NCBI GenBank assembly: GCA_963794745.1
Contig: CAWCEZ010000010.1
Coordinates: forward strand, 620,001 to 684,000
Source of the DNA: Fen-671 sp963794745
GTDB taxonomy: Bacteria > Actinomycetota > Acidimicrobiia > Acidimicrobiales > Palsa-688
DNA: 64,000 bases
Direction of reading: 5' to 3'
How positions within the stretch are numbered: position 1 is the stretch's first letter; every line of letters starts with the position of its first letter. The position numbers were made by a program, and so were the translations under genes. The notes beneath the pieces were generated by a model, which did not search any database, had not been told where the DNA came from, and saw only the letters and a program-made list of their open reading frames with translations. This document shows positions 37,310-46,638 of the stretch, piece after piece.

Positions 37310-39255
37310 TTAGATGTCCAGGAACCTTACTTCGCCAGCGTTATCGACAATAAACTGCTTGCGCTGCTCGACGTCATCGCCCATGAGAATGCTGCAGGCC
37401 TCATCGGCTATAGCCGCCTGCTCGATCTCCACCTGCAAAAGAGTGCGTTGGGCTGCAGCCATCGTCGTGCCGCCCAGCTCGTCATAGTCCATCTCGCCGA
37501 GCCCCTTTAGCCGTTGGAACTCCGCCTTGTGGGCTGGACGTTCTGCCAGGAAACGCAGTCTCGCCGGCTCATCTTTCAGGTAGATCTTGTCTTTCCCGAT
37601 CGTCGTCGAAAACAGGGGGGGTTGGGCGCAGTAAACGAATCCCTCTTCGACGAGAGCGGTCATTTGCCTGAAGAAAAAGGTGAGCAGCAGGGTGCGGATG
37701 TGGCTACCGTCAACGTCAGCATCAGCCAGGATGATCACCTTGTGGTAACGCGCCTTGGAAACATCGAAGTCTTCTCCGACCCCGGCACCGATCGCTGCGA
37801 CAAGGGTCTGGATCTCGTTGTTCTTCAACATTTTGTCGACTCGAGCACGCTCGACATTGAGGATCTTGCCGCGGATCGGCAGGATCGCTTGGTTTTCTGG
37901 GTTCCTCGCGCGGACCGCTGACCCACCGGCCGAATCGCCCTCGACTATGAACAGCTCGGCCTCTCGTGCGTCGCGCGTCCGGCAGTCCGTCAGTTTGCCC
38001 GGCATGCCAGCCCCCTCTAGGGGGGACTTTCGGCGGGTTGCTTCCCGTGCGTCGCGCGCTGCGACCCGCGCCCGTGACGCCTGTATGGCTTTCGTCACGA
38101 TCAGGCGGGCTTCGGTCGGGTTCTCCTCGAGCCATTCAGCCAGCTTCTCGTTCGTCGCTCTCTCCACGAGGGACCGCATGGAGGTATTGCCAAGCTTTGC
38201 CTTGGTCTGACCCTCGAACTGGGGCTCCCGGAGCTTCACCGAGACAATGGCGCACATCCCCTCGCGGATGTCCTCGCCAAGAAGGTTCTCGTCCTTTTCC
38301 TTGAGCACGGTCCGTGTCCGGGCGTACTTGTTGACGACGTTGGTCAGGCCCTTTTTCAGGCCCTCGACGTGAGTGCCGCCCTCAACAGTGGCGATCCCGT
38401 TGGCAAACCCATGCAGGCCCTCGTTATAGGCAGTGTTCCACTGCAACGCGACTTCGACCTCGGAATCGTCCTCGGAAACCTTGAAATAGGCAACCTTCTT
38501 GAACAGAGGGTCCTTTGTCGAATTAAGGTGCTTGACGAAATCAATGATCCCGCCCTTGTACGAATAGGTGACGGGAGCTCCGCCACCTTCGCGCTCGTCG
38601 CGGAAGCTGATCTCGAGGCCCGCGTTCAAAAAGGCGTACACCTGGAGGCGCTCGAGCACTGTTCGCGCAACAAACACCACGTCTTCAAGGATTGATGCGT
38701 CCGGCCAAAATGTGACCGAAGTCCCTCGCCTGCCGCGGGGGACGGGCCCAGGGCCTCCAGTTTGCCAACCGGTTTGCCACCATTGACGAACTCCATCCTG
38801 TGCCGCTGACCGTCGTAGTCGACTTCGACGACTAGCCGGCTCGACAATGCGTTGACCACCGACACACCGACGCCGTGCAGGCCACCTGAAACCTTGTAGC
38901 CCGACCCACCGAACTTGCCACCGCCGTGGAGCCGGGTAAGCGCGATCTCAACCCCGGAAAGCTTGTACTGCGGGTTCACGTCGGTCGGGATGCCGCGTCC
39001 GTTGTCTACGACCCTGCAGCCTCCGTCAGCCAGGAGGGTCACGTCGATGCGGGTGCAGTAACCTGCCATCGCCTCGTCGACCGAGTTGTCTACGACCTCC
39101 CAGACCAAGTGGTGCAGCCCCGAAGAGCCGGTCGACCCGATGAACATCCCGGGCCGCTTTCGGACCGGGTCAAGGCCTTCCAACACGGACATGTCCTTAG
39201 CGGAGTACGTGCCATCGAAGGCCCCCAATTGCTCGTTTTCGACCTTCGTCATCAC
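37310..39255 (-). CDS. gyrB: DNA gyrase subunit B, with one-base frameshift
   Basis: The N-terminal ATPase (DNSVDEAMAGYC, DNGRGIPTDVN, GGLHGVGVSVVNALS) starts at 39255. The transducer, TOPRIM domain (EGDSAGGSA, DADVDGSHIRTLLLTF) and C-terminal part end at TAA/TAG 37310-37312. After PSPAAGEG the frame changes: one G is missing in a GGG run (GGG, plus-strand CCC 38723-38725); restoring it gives TSVTFWPDASILEDVVF. The span (1946 bases) is one short of 649 codons. GyrB is essential and single-copy here, so this is almost certainly a sequencing or assembly error. Confidence 0.93.
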
Positions 39256-39396
39256 TCAGCCTTCACTTCTCGGTTTAGTGGCACTGGAGGCGCTGCTCTG
39301 CGCGCGCGGCAATGGATGGCTTCATGGTTTCGCTCGGGTCGCAAGCGCTCATCACCAACCCAACGGCCAGGTACATTCTACCAGCTGGGCCCGCCA

Positions 39397-39774
39397 TTAC
39401 TCGGGTCTTGGGGTCGGAGTAAGGCTGACCTGGACGGCAATAGCCTGGACCGTTGGACAGGGCACCTGAAGCCCGCTGAGGAGGTGCGAGGACAGTAGTC
39501 GGAGCTGGGCCGCCCACGCATGGTGGTCCACGGCTACCGTAAGCACACCCTGGCGGAGCCCGGTCGGCCAGGCGTGTTGCGCCACCGCCTCACCTGCAAC
39601 TTCGGCCCAGTGTGCCTGCACGTCTGCGAGCTCGACCGCTCCTTCCAAGCCCATCATCCGGGTTGCCTCAGCGAGGGATGCTACGACCGGCCGAGGGCCC
39701 GCACCGTCACCAGGGGCAGCTTTACGCCCCCCTCCCCCGCGCCCATGACCCGCCTGCCAGCCACCGGTGCTCAC
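39397..39774 (-). CDS. DUF721 (DciA-like) protein
   Basis: 125 residues from GTG 39774. After a Gly-rich start come the DUF721 features: VELADVQAHWAEVAGEAVAQH, then GVLTVAVDHHAWAAQLRLL. In actinobacteria this gene lies between recF and gyrB, as here (Rv0004 of M. tuberculosis). The domain resembles DciA, the ancestral loader of the replicative helicase DnaB, so a role in replication start is plausible; the C-terminal extension of other DciA proteins is short here. Confidence 0.8.
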   Translation of the reverse strand: MSTGGWQAGHGRGGGGRKAAPGDGAGPRPVVASLAEATRMMGLEGAVELADVQAHWAEVAGEAVAQHAWPTGLRQGVLTVAVDHHAWAAQLRLLSSHLLSGLQVPCPTVQAIAVQVSLTPTPRPE

Positions 39775-39820
39775 GAGCCGCCAACCTAGTGGTCCCCAGG
39801 GACGGGGAGCGCGGGCCGGC

Positions 39821-40930
39821 TTACACGCTCAAGTCACCCGTCGCTGGGTACAGGGCGCCGTCACGGACCAGTGCGTGTTGAGCGACCGGCAGCCCTTCAG
39901 GCACGGGCCCGGCCGAGGTGAGCAACGTCTGGCCCTCCGGCAAACAGGACGCAAGGGCCGCGCTGCGGTGGGGGTCCAGCTCGGAGAACACGTCGTCGAG
40001 CAACAACACGGGACTAGAGCTCTGGCGGGCGGTCACAAGCGAATGACCGCCGAGGCGCAGCGCTAGAGCGAGGCTCCGTTGCTCGCCTTGCGAAGCCTGG
40101 GTGCGCGCGGCCAAGCCTTCGATGGACATGAAAAGGTCGTCGCGCTGCGGGCCGACGGAGGTGACGCCGCGGCGCACGTCCTCTGCCCGGGCAGCCGCGA
40201 GCGCAGCCACGAGCGGTCCTTCCCAGCTGCGCTCATAGCGCAGGCCGACAGCCCCTCGGCTCACACTGGGCGCGACGCTCAATGTGAGGTACGCCTGATC
40301 GGATTCGTCTTGTAGTGAGGCCACAAGGGTTTCCCTTGCGTCGGCGATCGTCTCGCCGACCTCGGACAATTTCGCGTCCCAAACGTCCAGCGTGCTTGCC
40401 ATGCTCCCGCGCAGTGTGCCGGCTGCGGAACGCAATAAGGCATTGCGTTGCTTGAGGACTCGCTCCAGTTCGGTGTGCGCTGCATGGTGCTTGGGGTGGA
40501 GTGAGACAAGGATCTCATCAAGGTATTGACGCCTGCTCTGAGGCCCCCCTTTTACAACTTCTATGTCGTCCGGAGAAAAAACTGTTACGAGCACCGCTCC
40601 GAGCAACTCGTCGTTGCGGCGCAAGGGTTGGCGGTTTAGTTGCACCTTGTCCCGGCCAGAGACGTTCACCTCGGCCTCGATGAGCAGCGCCCTGCCCTGT
40701 CTGTTTGCCCTCGCGCGCAGGACAGCTTGCTCCGTGCCGCTTCGCACAAGAGACGTCGTTGGCGCCCCGCGAAAGCTCCGAAGGGTTGCGAAATAGCCGA
40801 CCGCTTCGAGCAAGTTGGTCTTCCCTGCTCCGTTGTCACCCTGGAGCAGGGTTACCCCCTGCGGAGCAGGCTGAAGCTCTGCAGTTACGTAATTGCGAAA
40901 GTTGCTTACACTCAGGTGCTCTAGGTACAC
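39821..40930 (-). CDS. recF: DNA replication and repair protein RecF
   Basis: 369 residues. SMC-like ATPase: Walker A GDNGAGKTNLLEAVG, signature SQGEQRSLALALRLG, Walker B VLLLDDVFSELD. Start YLEHLSVSNFRNY is canonical. RecF loads RecA at gaps with RecO and RecR. It follows dnaN by 25 bases. Confidence 0.96.
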   Translation of the reverse strand: MYLEHLSVSNFRNYVTAELQPAPQGVTLLQGDNGAGKTNLLEAVGYFATLRSFRGAPTTSLVRSGTEQAVLRARANRQGRALLIEAEVNVSGRDKVQLNRQPLRRNDELLGAVLVTVFSPDDIEVVKGGPQSRRQYLDEILVSLHPKHHAAHTELERVLKQRNALLRSAAGTLRGSMASTLDVWDAKLSEVGETIADARETLVASLQDESDQAYLTLSVAPSVSRGAVGLRYERSWEGPLVAALAAARAEDVRRGVTSVGPQRDDLFMSIEGLAARTQASQGEQRSLALALRLGGHSLVTARQSSSPVLLLDDVFSELDPHRSAALASCLPEGQTLLTSAGPVPEGLPVAQHALVRDGALYPATGDLSV

Positions 40931-40955
40931 CGCTCGCGGCTTGGCGGGGCCGGTC

Positions 40956-42059
40956 TTATGCGACGCGCACAGGCATCAGCAGATAGACGTAGTCCGATTT
41001 TTCAGTCGGCTTGAGCGTAGCGGGCTTCAAGGCATCAATCGTCTCCAGGACCACCTCTTCACCCGTTACGGCCTCGACGCCTTCGGCCAAGTACTGCGGG
41101 TTGAAGGCGATCGTCATTTCTGTACCTTCGTACTTTGCGTCTACTTCTTCGACGGCCTGGCCCCAGTCGTTGGTTATGACGCTCAGTTGCACTGTGTCGG
41201 CTCGCAGCGAGATACGGGCGGGCGTCGTTGCATCGCGGGCAACTAGCCGCACTCGGCGGATCGCGTCCAGGAAAGGCTCTCGCGTGATAACCAACCTGTT
41301 GGGGTAGTTGAACGGGATCAATTGCCGGTAGGGCGGGAACTCACCTTCGATGAGCCTGGTGGTGAGCTTGACTTGCCCGACTTCGAACCTGACGTCATGC
41401 GCACCGAGCCGAAGCTCGACCGCCTCGGCTTCACTTCCGAGAAGCCTTTGCAACTCAGCCAGGGCTCTCGACGGGACGAGCACTTTTTGCCCTTCGCCGA
41501 GGACACCTTTGGCGCCAGGGAGGTCCTTCACAGCCAACCTGTAGGAATCGGTTGCGACCAGGCGCAGCCCTTCAGCTTCAGCAGCCATGAGCACCCCGGT
41601 AAGCACTGGGCGCGTGTCTTCTGATGAAGCTGCCCTCACGACCTGGCGCAACGCCTCTGCCAAGCCGGCAGTCGATAGGGCGACGCTCGCGCCGCTGGGC
41701 GCTGGCAGGTGCGGAAAATCACCGGGCCTATACGGGCGCAGCGTGAACTGCGACCGGCCTGCAGAGACCTGGAGCTCTTCCTCGTCCCCCTGCAACATCA
41801 CCGCACCGGGCTCCAGGGCACGCACGATGTCGGTCAGCAGCCTGGCAGGCGCCACCACAACTCCGTCAGACAACCCCGCCACAGCGACTTCGGTCGAGAT
41901 CGTGAGATCCTGATCGGTCCCTGTCACCTCCAGGTGGTCCCCAGCGAGGCTCAACCGTATCCCCGGTAGCACGGCCGTTGCTCCTGAACGTCCTGAGCCG
42001 GCACGGCCGGCCGTCGTCAACGCCTCGAGGAGGGTGTCACGCTCGCATCGCAGTTTCAC
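40956..42059 (-). CDS. dnaN: DNA polymerase III beta subunit (sliding clamp)
   Basis: 367 residues with three clamp domains. KLRCERDTLLEALTTAGRA opens the first; the hydrophobic cleft that binds clamp partners is formed around the second and third domains, which end VYLLMPVRVA. It tethers the polymerase to DNA as a ring dimer. Its promoter should lie in the 236-base gap after dnaA. Confidence 0.96.
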   Translation of the reverse strand: MKLRCERDTLLEALTTAGRAGSGRSGATAVLPGIRLSLAGDHLEVTGTDQDLTISTEVAVAGLSDGVVVAPARLLTDIVRALEPGAVMLQGDEEELQVSAGRSQFTLRPYRPGDFPHLPAPSGASVALSTAGLAEALRQVVRAASSEDTRPVLTGVLMAAEAEGLRLVATDSYRLAVKDLPGAKGVLGEGQKVLVPSRALAELQRLLGSEAEAVELRLGAHDVRFEVGQVKLTTRLIEGEFPPYRQLIPFNYPNRLVITREPFLDAIRRVRLVARDATTPARISLRADTVQLSVITNDWGQAVEEVDAKYEGTEMTIAFNPQYLAEGVEAVTGEEVVLETIDALKPATLKPTEKSDYVYLLMPVRVA

Positions 42060-42295
42060 TGTTTAGGTGCTCCTCTACTAAGAAGTTTAAACTTTAAAGG
42101 GCTGTAGTAGTAGTGCTGTGGATTGTGTATGGCCGAGCTACCTGCCTGGTAAGGACAGCAATTCCGCCGACGGCCCATGTGTACGGCGGGAGGGGCCCAT
42201 GAAGCTCAGCTAGGGCTTGGCTGTGTACTAGTGCTGCACTGTCCCCCGAGTTACAACGTCCCGGCACAAGATCGTCCATAGTGATCGCGCCGGGA
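42060..42295. promoter_or_regulatory. dnaA-dnaN intergenic region
   Basis: 236 bases. An AT-rich patch with the palindrome AGTTTAAACT (42085-42094) lies between CTACTA (42075-42080) and TAGTAG (42105-42110). One weak DnaA-box match, TGTGGATTG at 42117-42125, differs at two positions from the consensus. It may hold the dnaN promoter and could contribute to the origin. The dnaA-dnaN gap is the origin in many actinobacteria, but here the box density is low. Confidence 0.45.
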
Positions 42296-43735
42296 TCAGT
42301 CGGTGGACTTGATCTTATGGATGAGGTCGGTGACCTGCTCGTAGACCTGGCGTTTCTCTGCCATCAGGCGGGCTACCTTCTTCTGGGCGTGCATCACGGT
42401 CGTGTGGTCGCGATCTCCGAACTCGCGGGCGATGGCTGGGTAGCTGTACTCGGTGAGGTCGCGGAACAGGTACATCGCAGTCTGGCGAGCGGCGACAAGA
42501 GGTCGCCGGCGGCTCGGCCCGCATATCTCCGCGACCGTGAGGTCGAACGCCGAGGCCGTCGCCTCGAGGATCTGCCTCGCAGTCACTTGGCGCGGGGCGC
42601 TTGCAGCGATCACGTCGGACAGGACGACTGAGGCGAGCTGGATGGTAACGGGGACCCGGTGGATGCTGGCGTATGCGGAGAGCCTTGTGAGAGCGCCCTC
42701 GAGCTCACGGATGTTGTCCTTGACGTAGGTGGCAATGAGCTCTAGGACGTCTTCGGGGACTGTTACTTTTTCGCCTTCGGATTTTTTACGGAGGATTGCG
42801 AGGCGTGTTTCAAGCTCGGGGGGTTGGATATCGGTGATCAAGCCAGATTCGAACCGGCTTCGCAGCCGGTTCTCCAACGTTGCAATTGAACGTGGGTGCC
42901 TGTCCGAGGAGATAACGATCTGTTTTTCGGCTTCGTAGAAGGAGTTAAACGTATAGAAGAACTCCTCTTGGGTCTCCTTTTTGCCCTCCAATAACTGGAT
43001 ATCGTCAACGAGCAGAACGTCGTAAGCGCGGTAGCGGCGCTTGAACGCTGTTTGGCCGCGTGTGCGTATCGAGTCGATGAACTCGTTGAGAAAAGTCTCA
43101 GTCGATACATAGCAGACGTTGAGGCTGCTGAAGTTTTGGTAGACGTAGTGCCCTATCGCATGGAGTATGTGAGTTTTGCCGAGGCCTGAGGGCCCATATA
43201 TGAAGAGCGGGTTATAGGCCTTGGCCGGCTCTTCGGCGACACGCTGAGCAGCTGCGTGGGCAAAGCGGTTGGAAGCGCCGATGACGAAGTTCTCGAAGGT
43301 ATAGCGAGGGTTCAAAAGGGTCTGCGGTCTGCGGTCGTTACGCGACGACCCGGCCGCCCCGGTGGCCCCGGGTGAGGGGCGGTGGCGGATTGAGCGAGCA
43401 TCCACTGATGACGCCCGCATTGACGCGCTGACCGTCTCTTGCTCCCGTGCGGCATCCTCCAGGTCTATGACCCCGTCTGAACCAGCGGCCTGGACGATCA
43501 GCTCGACTTCGAACGAAGGGAGGCCGGTTGCATCGGCAAGCGCCTGCTCGATCATTGCCTGGAAACGGGTTGCCGCCTGTTCACGGACCATCGAGCTCGG
43601 AGCTGCGACGACACCTCTAGAACCTGAAACCTCGACGAGGGCCAATGAGGCCAACCACGCGTTGTAGGTGGGCTCGGGCACCCGCCCTCGCAAGCTCGTC
43701 ACACAAATTGCCCAGAGCTCCGGGAGGTCGCTCAT
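42296..43735 (-). CDS. dnaA: Chromosomal replication initiator DnaA
   Basis: 479 residues. Domain I (ELWAICVTSLRGRVPEPTYN), a variable linker with Ser/Arg, the AAA+ domain III with Walker A GPSGLGKTHILHAIGHY and Walker B VLLVDDIQLLEGK, and domain IV with the DNA-binding signature DHTTVMHAQKKV. It binds DnaA boxes and opens the origin. It is read away from dnaB. Confidence 0.97.
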   Translation of the reverse strand: MSDLPELWAICVTSLRGRVPEPTYNAWLASLALVEVSGSRGVVAAPSSMVREQAATRFQAMIEQALADATGLPSFEVELIVQAAGSDGVIDLEDAAREQETVSASMRASSVDARSIRHRPSPGATGAAGSSRNDRRPQTLLNPRYTFENFVIGASNRFAHAAAQRVAEEPAKAYNPLFIYGPSGLGKTHILHAIGHYVYQNFSSLNVCYVSTETFLNEFIDSIRTRGQTAFKRRYRAYDVLLVDDIQLLEGKKETQEEFFYTFNSFYEAEKQIVISSDRHPRSIATLENRLRSRFESGLITDIQPPELETRLAILRKKSEGEKVTVPEDVLELIATYVKDNIRELEGALTRLSAYASIHRVPVTIQLASVVLSDVIAASAPRQVTARQILEATASAFDLTVAEICGPSRRRPLVAARQTAMYLFRDLTEYSYPAIAREFGDRDHTTVMHAQKKVARLMAEKRQVYEQVTDLIHKIKSTD

Positions 43736-44112
43736 CTTCCGCTCACGGCCATAAGCCTCATCTCACCCACAATCCTGTCGCAACTTGTGGAGATCGAGCC
43801 AGGCCCTGGACGAGCGCTGTCTCCAGCGTTTGCCCATGGTCCGGGGGGAAGGAGCCGGTCTCTCAAACTGGGTTTTTATAGGTTGTACTGCTGCTACCAC
43901 AGGCAGCTTGTAGGGAGTCGAGGCTAGCACCTCGCGCAGGGGGCGGGAGGGGCCGGAAGGTATCCGCACGCGTCGAACGTAGGTTCGCTACAATGGCCTG
44001 GGTGACGGCAGAGAGCGGGCCGGGCCCACAGAGAGCGGGCATGATCCACACAAGAATGAACAGCTTTTGGGGTCTTATGCTCCACAGGCGATGGCGACAA
44101 GGGTAGGACCCC
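43736..44112. promoter_or_regulatory. dnaA-dnaB divergent region, origin candidate
   Basis: 377 bases between divergent dnaA and dnaB. Three sequences resemble the DnaA box TTATCCACA: 44042-44050 TGATCCACA (one difference), 44078-44086 TGCTCCACA (two), and 43786-43794 on the other strand (two). A direct repeat CAGAGAGCGGGC occurs at 44009 and 44029. Both genes' promoters must be here. This is the likeliest spot for oriC in the window, but the match is modest. Confidence 0.45.
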
Positions 44113-45483
44113 ATGGCCCAAGCGATCGCCGACATCCGTGAACGCGCCCAAAGCGCGAGGCCTCGCCTCGACCGGGTGCCGCCTCACGACCTGCAGGCCG
44201 AAGAGTCACTGCTCGGTGCGATGCTGCTCTCGCGCGACGCCATTGCCGCAGCGGTCGAGCTATGTAAGACGGGGGATTTTTACAGGCCCGCCCATGGCCA
44301 CATCTTCGATGCGATCTGTTCGCTTTATGCGCAAGGCGAACCCTCCGACCCAGTCACCGTCGCTGATGAACTGAAGCGTGCTGACCTGCTGGAAGCCGCT
44401 GGCGGGACGGGCAACCTCATCGCCTTACAGGCCAACACACCCGCGATTGCGAACGCTGCTCGTTACGCACGAATAGTCGAAGAACATGCGTTGCTCCGCC
44501 GGCTTATAACTGTTGCCGGAGAGATAGCCGAAATGGGCTACTCCCTTCCCGAAGACGTGGTCGCGACTATGGACCGGGCTGAGTCGATGGTCTTCGAGGT
44601 TGTCGAACGCCGTGTTACGGACTCACTGAAACCGTTGCGGGAGCTCTTGGCGGCGAGCCTGGACCACCTCGAGGCTCTCTACAACCGTGGCGACACCATC
44701 ACGGGCGTGCCAACAGGGTATGCCGACCTGGACGACCGGCTTTCAGGTCTTCAGCCGAGCGCTCTCATCATTGTCGGAGCGCGTCCATCGATGGGCAAGA
44801 CGTCGTTTGCCCTGGGGGTCGCCGCTCACGCTGCGATTGAAAAGAACATGCCGGTGCTATTTTTCTCACTCGAGATGAGCCACCTCGAGCTCACGCAGAG
44901 GTTGTTGTGCTCAGAGGCACGGGTCGACTCTTCGCGTATGCGCAATGGCAAGCTCCATGAGTCGGACTGGCCAAAGGTTGTCCACGCGATCGGCAAGCTT
45001 GGTGAGGCGCCTCTTTTCATCGACGACAACCCGAACCTCACGGTGATGGAGATAAGGGCTAAAGCTCGACGTTTGAAGAGCAGGGAAGGCTTGGGCCTGA
45101 TTGTCGTGGACTACTTGCAGTTAATGTCTGGACATGGGCCGGCCGAGAACCGTCAGGTGGAAGTCTCAGAGATAAGCCGAGGTCTGAAGATCCTTGCAAG
45201 GGAGCTGTCTGTGCCAGTCGTCGCGCTCTCGCAGCTGTCACGCAGCCTCGAAGCGCGCGCAGACAAGCGGCCAGTCCTGGCGGACCTGAGGGAGTCGGGG
45301 AGCCTCGAGCAGGACGCGGACGTCGTGCTGTTCATTTATCGTGATGAGGTCTATAACAAGGACTCGGCCGACAAGGGCACCGCGGAAGTAATCATCTCGA
45401 AGCACCGCAATGGCCCGACCGGGATGACCCAGCTCGCTTTCCTGGACCACTTCACGCGCTTTGCCAATATGGCCCGCGTCTAA
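44113..45483 (+). CDS. dnaB: Replicative DNA helicase DnaB
   Basis: 456 residues. N-terminal helical collar domain (VPPHDLQAEESLLGAMLLS), then the RecA-like domain with Walker A GARPSMGKTSFALG, FFSLEMSHLELTQRLL, Walker B LIVVDYLQLM and DLRESGSLEQDADVV. No intein is present. Unwinds DNA at the fork as a hexamer. ATG 44113. Ends convergently with rplI. Confidence 0.97.
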   Translation: MAQAIADIRERAQSARPRLDRVPPHDLQAEESLLGAMLLSRDAIAAAVELCKTGDFYRPAHGHIFDAICSLYAQGEPSDPVTVADELKRADLLEAAGGTGNLIALQANTPAIANAARYARIVEEHALLRRLITVAGEIAEMGYSLPEDVVATMDRAESMVFEVVERRVTDSLKPLRELLAASLDHLEALYNRGDTITGVPTGYADLDDRLSGLQPSALIIVGARPSMGKTSFALGVAAHAAIEKNMPVLFFSLEMSHLELTQRLLCSEARVDSSRMRNGKLHESDWPKVVHAIGKLGEAPLFIDDNPNLTVMEIRAKARRLKSREGLGLIVVDYLQLMSGHGPAENRQVEVSEISRGLKILARELSVPVVALSQLSRSLEARADKRPVLADLRESGSLEQDADVVLFIYRDEVYNKDSADKGTAEVIISKHRNGPTGMTQLAFLDHFTRFANMARV

Positions 45484-45521
45484 ACCGCCTCACCTTCGCT
45501 GCCTCCTCCCGTGAAGCCCAC

Positions 45522-45703
45522 AACGTGGATGTTCCCTCACGCCGAAAGAACGATAAGGGAACACCGGCTCCACGTTTGGCTTTCGGACAACCTGGCTGGG
45601 CTTACCAGCGAGAAGGGGTCCGCAGAGCCTGACCGATAGCCAAACGGGGCCTGGCAGATGTTGCCGCGCCGTCCTCTCATCGTTCGTTTTTGCGTGAGAG
45701 GAC
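45522..45703. terminator. Nested hairpins between convergent dnaB and rplI
   Basis: AACGTGG (45522-45528) pairs with CCACGTT (45570-45576) and encloses TGTTCCCT (45530-45537) pairing with AGGGAACA (45556-45563). Further on, GTCCTCTCA (45671-45679) pairs with TGAGAGGAC (45695-45703) across a T-rich loop. The region has no gene. It probably ends transcription from both sides, although neither hairpin has a clean T-tract. Confidence 0.5.
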
Positions 45704-45770
45704 AGCACACAACGTTTGACTGGCCCCGGCGCGGTCCACGTCGGGGCATTGGCGGCCGGGAAGCTCGTGG

Positions 45771-46220
45771 TTAGGCCCGAACTACCTCGACCGTGACAGG
45801 GAACTCGACGTCGGAATGAAGCCGGAGCGGAACTTGGTGGGTGCCGAGTGCCTTGATGGGCTCGTCAAGCTGAAGCCTATGACGATCGATCTCTATGCCA
45901 GCCTGCTCAGCGATTGCTTCAGCGATATTGGTTGTTGTCACCGACCCGAACAACTTGCCCTCAGGCCCGGCACGCATCGGGAGGCGGATCACATGTTGCA
46001 CCAGGCTCCGGGCAACCCCTTCAGCGACCTGGCGGTCATGAGCATCCTTTGTCTCTCTTGCGCGCCGCATGGTAGCAGCTTGTTGAGCGATCCCTGAGCT
46101 GGCAGCGATGGCGCGGCCCTTGGGGAGCAAGAAGTTGCGGGCATAACCATCGGCAACATCACAGATGTCACCCCGCTTGCCTAGGTTGGCTACGTCCGAG
46201 CGAAGGACGACTTTCATCAC
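45771..46220 (-). CDS. rplI: 50S ribosomal protein bL9
   Basis: 149 residues. N-terminal domain VVLRSDVANLGKRGDICDV, NFLLPKGRAIAAS, then the long helix and the C-terminal RNA-binding domain LFGSVTTTNIAEAI. The start overlaps the rpsR stop (46217-46220), so the two are coupled. Confidence 0.95.
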   Translation of the reverse strand: MMKVVLRSDVANLGKRGDICDVADGYARNFLLPKGRAIAASSGIAQQAATMRRARETKDAHDRQVAEGVARSLVQHVIRLPMRAGPEGKLFGSVTTTNIAEAIAEQAGIEIDRHRLQLDEPIKALGTHQVPLRLHSDVEFPVTVEVVRA

Positions 46221-46633
46221 GCCTCCGTTTCAGCCAGTTCAGGGCCGAGGTCGGCGTCGATGTCGTAGGCCATCGCCTCTTCAGTGCTGACGCCGTCCTC
46301 CGTCTCCACCGCATCCTCGCGTCCGGGAGCCGGTCGCGGTCTTCCCGGGCCGCGTTCGCTGGCAGTGCGTTGTACATACGGCAGCAGAGCGACCTCGCGA
46401 GCGGTCTTGATGGCTACTTGGACGTCACGCTGGTGTTGTGTGCAATTGCCTGTGACCCGACGGGACCGGATCTTTCCGCGCTCGCTCATGAACCGCCGGA
46501 GGAGGTTGACATCTTTGTAGTCGACCCACTCCGTGCGCTCCTTGCAAAAGACGCAGACCTTCCTCTTGCCGCGGGGACGAGCTTCCTTGGGAGCTCGTTT
46601 TGGGTTGCGGTCTCGATCGTTAGAACGTGCCAT
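46217..46633 (-). CDS. rpsR: 30S ribosomal protein bS18 with an acidic C-terminal extension
   Basis: 138 residues; bS18 is normally 75-90. The core is clear: KVCVFCKERTEWVDYKDVNLL with a CxxC, then GKIRSRRVTGNCTQHQRDVQVAIKTAREVALLPY (Cys residues could hold zinc). After TASERGPGRP about 40 further residues rich in Glu, Asp and Ala follow. Second-to-last gene of the rpsF-ssb-rpsR-rplI operon. Confidence 0.93.
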   Translation of the reverse strand: MARSNDRDRNPKRAPKEARPRGKRKVCVFCKERTEWVDYKDVNLLRRFMSERGKIRSRRVTGNCTQHQRDVQVAIKTAREVALLPYVQRTASERGPGRPRPAPGREDAVETEDGVSTEEAMAYDIDADLGPELAETEA

Positions 46634-46638
46634 CGCTG

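Noticed and set aside
38700..38740. Programmed frameshifting in gyrB
   Set aside because: No slippery heptamer or stimulatory stem is seen and no gyrB is known to use one; a lost base in a G run is simpler.
44113..45483. Intein in dnaB
   Set aside because: The helicase motifs are continuous and the length is normal for DnaB.
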